Part shown: positions 60,846 through 64,000 of the stretch, one piece after another
Layout of the letters: each line of letters begins with the position of its first letter
Position numbering within the stretch: position 1 is the first letter of the stretch
Source of the DNA: QQVM01 sp964544885
GTDB taxonomy: Bacteria; Bacteroidota; Bacteroidia; AKYH767-A; 2013-40CM-41-45
Length of the DNA stretch: 64,000 bases
Assembly (NCBI GenBank): GCA_964544885.1
Contig: CAZJDX010000002.1
Location: forward strand, 137,123 to 201,122
Direction: 5' to 3'
Program-made: the position numbers and the translations under genes
Notes under the pieces: model-generated
Database searches by the model: none
What the model saw: only the letters and a program-made list of their open reading frames with translations
Told to the model about the DNA's origin: nothing

Positions 60846-62018
60846 GTGAAAAATAACAAAGAAATATTTCCCCTTTTAGCCAAGACCTCTTTTGGTTTTG
60901 AGGACCTGATGGTGCGGGAGCTGGAAGAACTTGGAGCGAAAAACATCCAAAAGGCTGTCAGAGCAGTGCATTTTGAAGGCGATCAGGAACTGATGTATAA
61001 GGTTAATTTATGGAGCCGTGTCGCCTTGCGGGTATTAAAACCACTCGGGAGTTTTCCGGCAGCGAATGAGCAGGAACTTTATGAAGGGATAAAGAAATTT
61101 AACTGGCACCAATATATGGAGCCGGATGAGTCCCTGGCAGTAGATGCTGTGGTGAATAAGTCAACCTTAACACACAGTTTGTATGTCGCGCAGAAGATAA
61201 AAGACGGGATCGTTGATCAGTTCAGGAACAGGACGGGAGTAAGACCTGATGTGGATCTGAGAAATCCGGCATTGAGAATACATATACACTTGTCGGGAGA
61301 TGTCGCCTCCGTTTCACTGGATAGTTCAGGCGAGTCTCTGCATAAGCGGGCTTACCGGAAAATGCAGGGCGATGCGCCATTGAATGAAACGCTGGCAGCC
61401 GGAATGGTTCTTCTCAGTAATTGGGATGCTAATTCACCTTTGCTTGATATCATGTGTGGCAGTGCTACCATTTTGATTGAAGCGGGCTGGATCGCCAGAA
61501 ATATTGCACCGGGACTCCTGAGGCCTCAATTCGGCTTTGAGAGGTGGAAAGATTTTGATGAGGAAATATGGGAAAAGCTGAGGAAGGAGGCTGTCGCCTT
61601 GCAAAAACCCGCATTCTCTTTCCGGCTGACCGGACTTGAGAGAGAGCGAAGTGTTTTTGAAGCTGCTCAGGAAAATGTTAAACTGGCAGGACTGGCAAAT
61701 GATATTGATCTTTATTGTATGTCCTTCCAGGACTATTCACCTGCAGAACTTCCGTCTATGATCATTACCAACCCGCCTTACGGTTTAAGGATCACAACAG
61801 ATGATCTCTTTGAACTCTATACAGATCTTGGTTCGGTATTTAAAAAGAAATACCCCGGTGTCAGCGCATGGGTTTTGACGGCTAACAAGGAGGCATCGCA
61901 TAAGATTGGATTACGCCCATCAAGGAAAATTCCCTTGTTCAATGGAGCTATTGAGTGCCGGTTTATGAAGTTTGAAATGTATGCAGGTTCTAAAAAACAT
62001 AAGGCTGTCAGCGCCTGA
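60846..62018 (+). CDS. THUMP-domain RNA methyltransferase (RlmL N-like)
   Basis: A 390-residue enzyme. The N-terminal half has ferredoxin-like and THUMP domains (FPLLAKTSFGFEDLMVRELEELG; NKSTLTHSLYVAQKIKDGIVDQFR), and the C-terminal half a UPF0020 methyltransferase with LLDIMCGSATILIEAGWIARNIAPG and the N6-methylation motif IITNPPYGLRI. It corresponds to the N-terminal part of E. coli RlmL, which makes m2G2445 in 23S rRNA, without the C-terminal RlmK domain. The start is GTG at 60846, just before KNNKEIFPLLAK; no ATG is better placed. Confidence 0.9.
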   Translation: MKNNKEIFPLLAKTSFGFEDLMVRELEELGAKNIQKAVRAVHFEGDQELMYKVNLWSRVALRVLKPLGSFPAANEQELYEGIKKFNWHQYMEPDESLAVDAVVNKSTLTHSLYVAQKIKDGIVDQFRNRTGVRPDVDLRNPALRIHIHLSGDVASVSLDSSGESLHKRAYRKMQGDAPLNETLAAGMVLLSNWDANSPLLDIMCGSATILIEAGWIARNIAPGLLRPQFGFERWKDFDEEIWEKLRKEAVALQKPAFSFRLTGLERERSVFEAAQENVKLAGLANDIDLYCMSFQDYSPAELPSMIITNPPYGLRITTDDLFELYTDLGSVFKKKYPGVSAWVLTANKEASHKIGLRPSRKIPLFNGAIECRFMKFEMYAGSKKHKAVSA

Positions 62019-62044
62019 AGTTTCACGCGGGTAATATCAGAATC

Positions 62045-63019
62045 ATGATAAAAAAAATTGCTGTCCTTACTACCGGTGGTGATTGCCCCGGACTAAACTC
62101 CGGTATTCGTGCCGTTGTCAGAAGTGGTATATATTATAATTTGAAAGTAGCCGGGGTGAGAAGAGGCTATGAGGGTTTGATCGATGGAGATTTCATTGAT
62201 TTGGATTCGCATAGTGTGAGTAATATCCTTCAGCGTGGCGGGACTATTCTGAAGACCGCCCGGAGTGAAAGGTTTTACACACAGGAAGGGAGGTCGAAGG
62301 CATTTGAAAACATTGTAAAGAACGGGATTGATGCCTTGGTTGTATTAGGAGGAGATGGGTCTTTCAGGGGAATAGAAGTTTTTACATCTGAACATCCGAT
62401 CACCGTCATAGGCATTCCAAAGACAATTGATAATGATATTTACGGAACTGATTTCGCGATAGGATATGATACCGCGGTAAACACTGTTGTACATGCCGTT
62501 GACAAGATCAGGGATACTGCAGATTCTCATGACCGCTTATTTTTTGTAGAGGTCATGGGTCGTGATACCGGAATGATCGCCTTGTTCGGTGGAATAGGAA
62601 GCGGTGCGGAAGCGATTCTGATTCCGGAGTCGACTACCAGACTTGATAAGATCATAGAGGTACTTCAAAGAGGATGGAACAGAAAGAAGACCTCCATGAT
62701 CGTAATGGTTGCGGAAGGGGATGATGCCGGTGGGGCCTATAAGATCGCGGAAGCGGTGAAAAAGAAGTTTAACTATTTTGATACAAGGGTAAGTATTTTG
62801 GGACATATGCAAAGAGGAGGCAGTCCTTCATGCGCTGACCGTGTGCTGGCAAGCCGTCTTGGTGTATCGGCGGTGGAAGGTCTGCTGGAAGGTAAAAGCA
62901 ATGTGATGGCCGGCATCATAGATAATAAACTCGTCTTTACACCTTTCAGGGAAGTGGTAAGTACAAAGAAAGATTTTCCTTATGAGTTAATGAGAATTGC
63001 CGAGATACTTTCCCTATAG
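62045..63019 (+). CDS. pfkA: 6-phosphofructokinase
   Basis: A 324-residue phosphofructokinase. Motifs in order: LTTGGDCPGLNSGIRAVV (ATP or phosphate loop), VLGGDGSFRG, GIPKTIDNDIYGTDFAIGYDTAV (catalytic Asp in TIDND), FVEVMGRDTGMIAL and LGHMQRGGSPSCADR. It phosphorylates fructose-6-phosphate in glycolysis. The donor-discriminating positions read Gly (in GGDGS) and Lys (in PKTIDND), a mix that in known enzymes mostly means ATP. It starts 27 bases after the methyltransferase stop and may be co-transcribed with it. Confidence 0.94.
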   Translation: MIKKIAVLTTGGDCPGLNSGIRAVVRSGIYYNLKVAGVRRGYEGLIDGDFIDLDSHSVSNILQRGGTILKTARSERFYTQEGRSKAFENIVKNGIDALVVLGGDGSFRGIEVFTSEHPITVIGIPKTIDNDIYGTDFAIGYDTAVNTVVHAVDKIRDTADSHDRLFFVEVMGRDTGMIALFGGIGSGAEAILIPESTTRLDKIIEVLQRGWNRKKTSMIVMVAEGDDAGGAYKIAEAVKKKFNYFDTRVSILGHMQRGGSPSCADRVLASRLGVSAVEGLLEGKSNVMAGIIDNKLVFTPFREVVSTKKDFPYELMRIAEILSL

Positions 63020-63045
63020 TTCACCAGCCGTTGATTTAATGAATT

Positions 63046-63675
63046 TTATTTTTGATCCATTTTGAGATATCCGGTAGATTCCGGTCCCAGGTTGCAAAGC
63101 AGATCCAGGATTGACAGGTCGGGAATGAATCCGTATCTGTCGGCAAAGACCTGATGATATGCTTTTAACGTAAGCCTTCTCTCTTTTTTTGGGTGAAAGG
63201 TATTTCTGAAATCATTTCCGGAACCTGAATACGTATAAAATTTATCCGTGAAGGTAATTTCCGGTTGAAAGTCTAAAAGTTTGAAAACAAGTTTCAGGAT
63301 TTCCAGATTGAAATAAAACAATCCTGACTCATCATGATGGAAGATTTTTTCCAGCTCCACTTCATAGAAATCAAAGTAGGGAGAATTACGGTAAGCAGAG
63401 GCAATGGAGCGCCAGTGAATTTTTTTCCAGTTTTCATCAAAAGACATTTGTATTTCGGAGACGGGCTTTGTGTTCAGGTCCCGGTGGCATACAGGTATGA
63501 CCAGACTTAACTCTCCATTTGCTCCGTAGATTTTACAACGGTTCCGGTATGTCTGCTTTACAAAATGTTCATGCGCATCAAGACAGATGGAGGAAAATCT
63601 CAAACATTCACGGATATAACTGACCGGTGGAAAATAGGCTATAGAAAACAGATTAATACTTTTTGCGATCTCCAC
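63046..63675 (-). CDS. WbqC family protein
   Basis: A protein of about 210 residues of the WbqC family: INLFSIAYFPPVSYIRECLRF at the start, HFVKQTYRNRCKIYGANGELSLVIPV, WKKIHWRSIASAYRNSPYFDFYEVELEKIF, a highly conserved core. WbqC-like proteins are often found near surface-polysaccharide genes but their activity is not established. I use the GTG at 63675, which lies 8 bases after the stop of the upstream gene. An ATG-like start at 63741 would overlap that gene by 59 bases. Confidence 0.85.
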   Translation of the reverse strand: MEIAKSINLFSIAYFPPVSYIRECLRFSSICLDAHEHFVKQTYRNRCKIYGANGELSLVIPVCHRDLNTKPVSEIQMSFDENWKKIHWRSIASAYRNSPYFDFYEVELEKIFHHDESGLFYFNLEILKLVFKLLDFQPEITFTDKFYTYSGSGNDFRNTFHPKKERRLTLKAYHQVFADRYGFIPDLSILDLLCNLGPESTGYLKMDQK

Positions 63676-63682
63676 TGTCGTA

Positions 63683-64000
63683 CTATCTTCTTTCAAAGGC
63701 TCCCAGATCCGGCGAAGCGCCCTGGGGACGGATATTCCCATTAATGTCGGTGTTCAGTACAGGATCAAGAGATAACACGGCAGGGGAGCCCGCATCAATG
63801 GCCGGAGAAGACAGGGAGTCGAGTTCGTAATTATTGTTTTCATAGTCTCTGAATAGCGGATTCGCGTTCCGGAGTATGGATGTGTAAAAAGCAGGGTTGG
63901 AAGTAGGGAATGAGTTTTCAATTTTAAGAATCGCGTGGTCAAAATGATATTTAAACAACCCCGGAGCGGCATTCGGGAATGAATCAATGCCGAGTTCATT
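63683..64000 (-). CDS. Right-handed beta-helix surface protein, C-terminal fragment
   Basis: The last 105 codons of a gene that continues past the right edge of the window. The visible part reads LFRDYENNNYELDSLSSPAIDAGS, then LNTDINGNIRPQGASPDLGAFERR at the end. The pattern D-A-G-x-P-A, then D-I-x-G-N-x-R, then P-D-x-G-A-x-E is the closing motif of parallel beta-helix proteins with a choice-of-anchor-Q type end, which are surface or secreted. The frame is open to the window edge. It lies 8 bases upstream of the WbqC gene and is probably its operon partner. Confidence 0.75.
   Translation of the reverse strand, partial: NELGIDSFPNAAPGLFKYHFDHAILKIENSFPTSNPAFYTSILRNANPLFRDYENNNYELDSLSSPAIDAGSPAVLSLDPVLNTDINGNIRPQGASPDLGAFERR

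Overview
This window looks like a chromosome or metagenome scaffold segment from a free-living member of the Bacteroidota. The evidence is: several secreted proteins ending in a type IX secretion (T9SS) type A sorting domain; a short 287-residue primary sigma factor together with TTG-N17-21-TAnnTTTG promoters, the Bacteroidota promoter type; bacillithiol synthesis (BshB1); and Bacteroidota-typical families (DUF3078, DUF4382, DUF2520, WbqC, long GAPDH, the DUF1800/DUF1501 pair). Moderate GC, dense short operons and the absence of phage or insertion-sequence genes suggest core genome. A run of exactly 100 N (55908-56007) inside a tandem repeat shows that this is a draft assembly.

Layout. 1-2.4 kb: 3' end of dnaK, a VOC protein, a YitT-family membrane protein. 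2.6-4.5 kb: a T9SS cargo with BNR-like repeats. 8.4-4.5 kb (minus): operon DUF2520 - KdsC-like phosphatase - UbiA prenyltransferase - Maf - EamA. 14.4-8.4 kb (minus): beta-CASP RNase-like protein, then the cytochrome c maturation genes ccmB-ccmC-ccmD-like-ccmE-ccmF. 14.7-23.8 kb: bshB1, a second T9SS cargo, a glycosyltransferase, a copper-type P-ATPase, tRNA-His, a thioredoxin-like protein and a POT peptide transporter. 23.9-26.5 kb: MORN-like protein, mnmA, lipoprotein. 30.7-26.6 kb (minus): htrA, the primary sigma factor and gap. 31-38.6 kb (plus): an unusual sigma-like/anti-sigma-like membrane protein, dapF, an acetyltransferase, a seven-haem TPR cytochrome, a response regulator, a histidine kinase and a DUF4382 lipoprotein. 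47.4-38.6 kb (minus): redoxin, haem-plus-copper monooxygenase-like lipoprotein and GNAT; exonuclease/GIY-YIG protein; third T9SS cargo; WD40 protein; CrcB; DUF3078; MscL. 47.7-55.2 kb (plus): ABC-F, a small membrane ORF, ApaG, DUF1800, DUF1501-T9SS, MazG, peroxiredoxin. 55.25-56.1 kb: a T9SS-tail remnant and a structured tandem repeat with the gap. 56.1-64 kb: ZIP transporter, methyltransferase, sodium symporter, CorA, THUMP RNA methyltransferase, PfkA, WbqC and the 3' end of a surface beta-helix protein.

How it fits together. The Ccm genes make the haem-attachment machinery needed by two c-type proteins seen here, the seven-haem TPR cytochrome and the CxxCH/copper lipoprotein. CcmE carries a CxxxY haem-binding motif instead of HxxxY. 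The sigma factor encoded here is of the group that reads the TAnnTTTG promoters found upstream of several genes. The most unusual items are the sigma-like/anti-sigma-like fusion (31083-32573), the split redoxin/haem/PHM-like copper operon (38614-41064), the hairpin-forming tandem repeat at the gap, a tRNA-His with two adjacent U-U mismatches in its acceptor stem, and a cargo carrying both a Tat-like signal and a T9SS tail.
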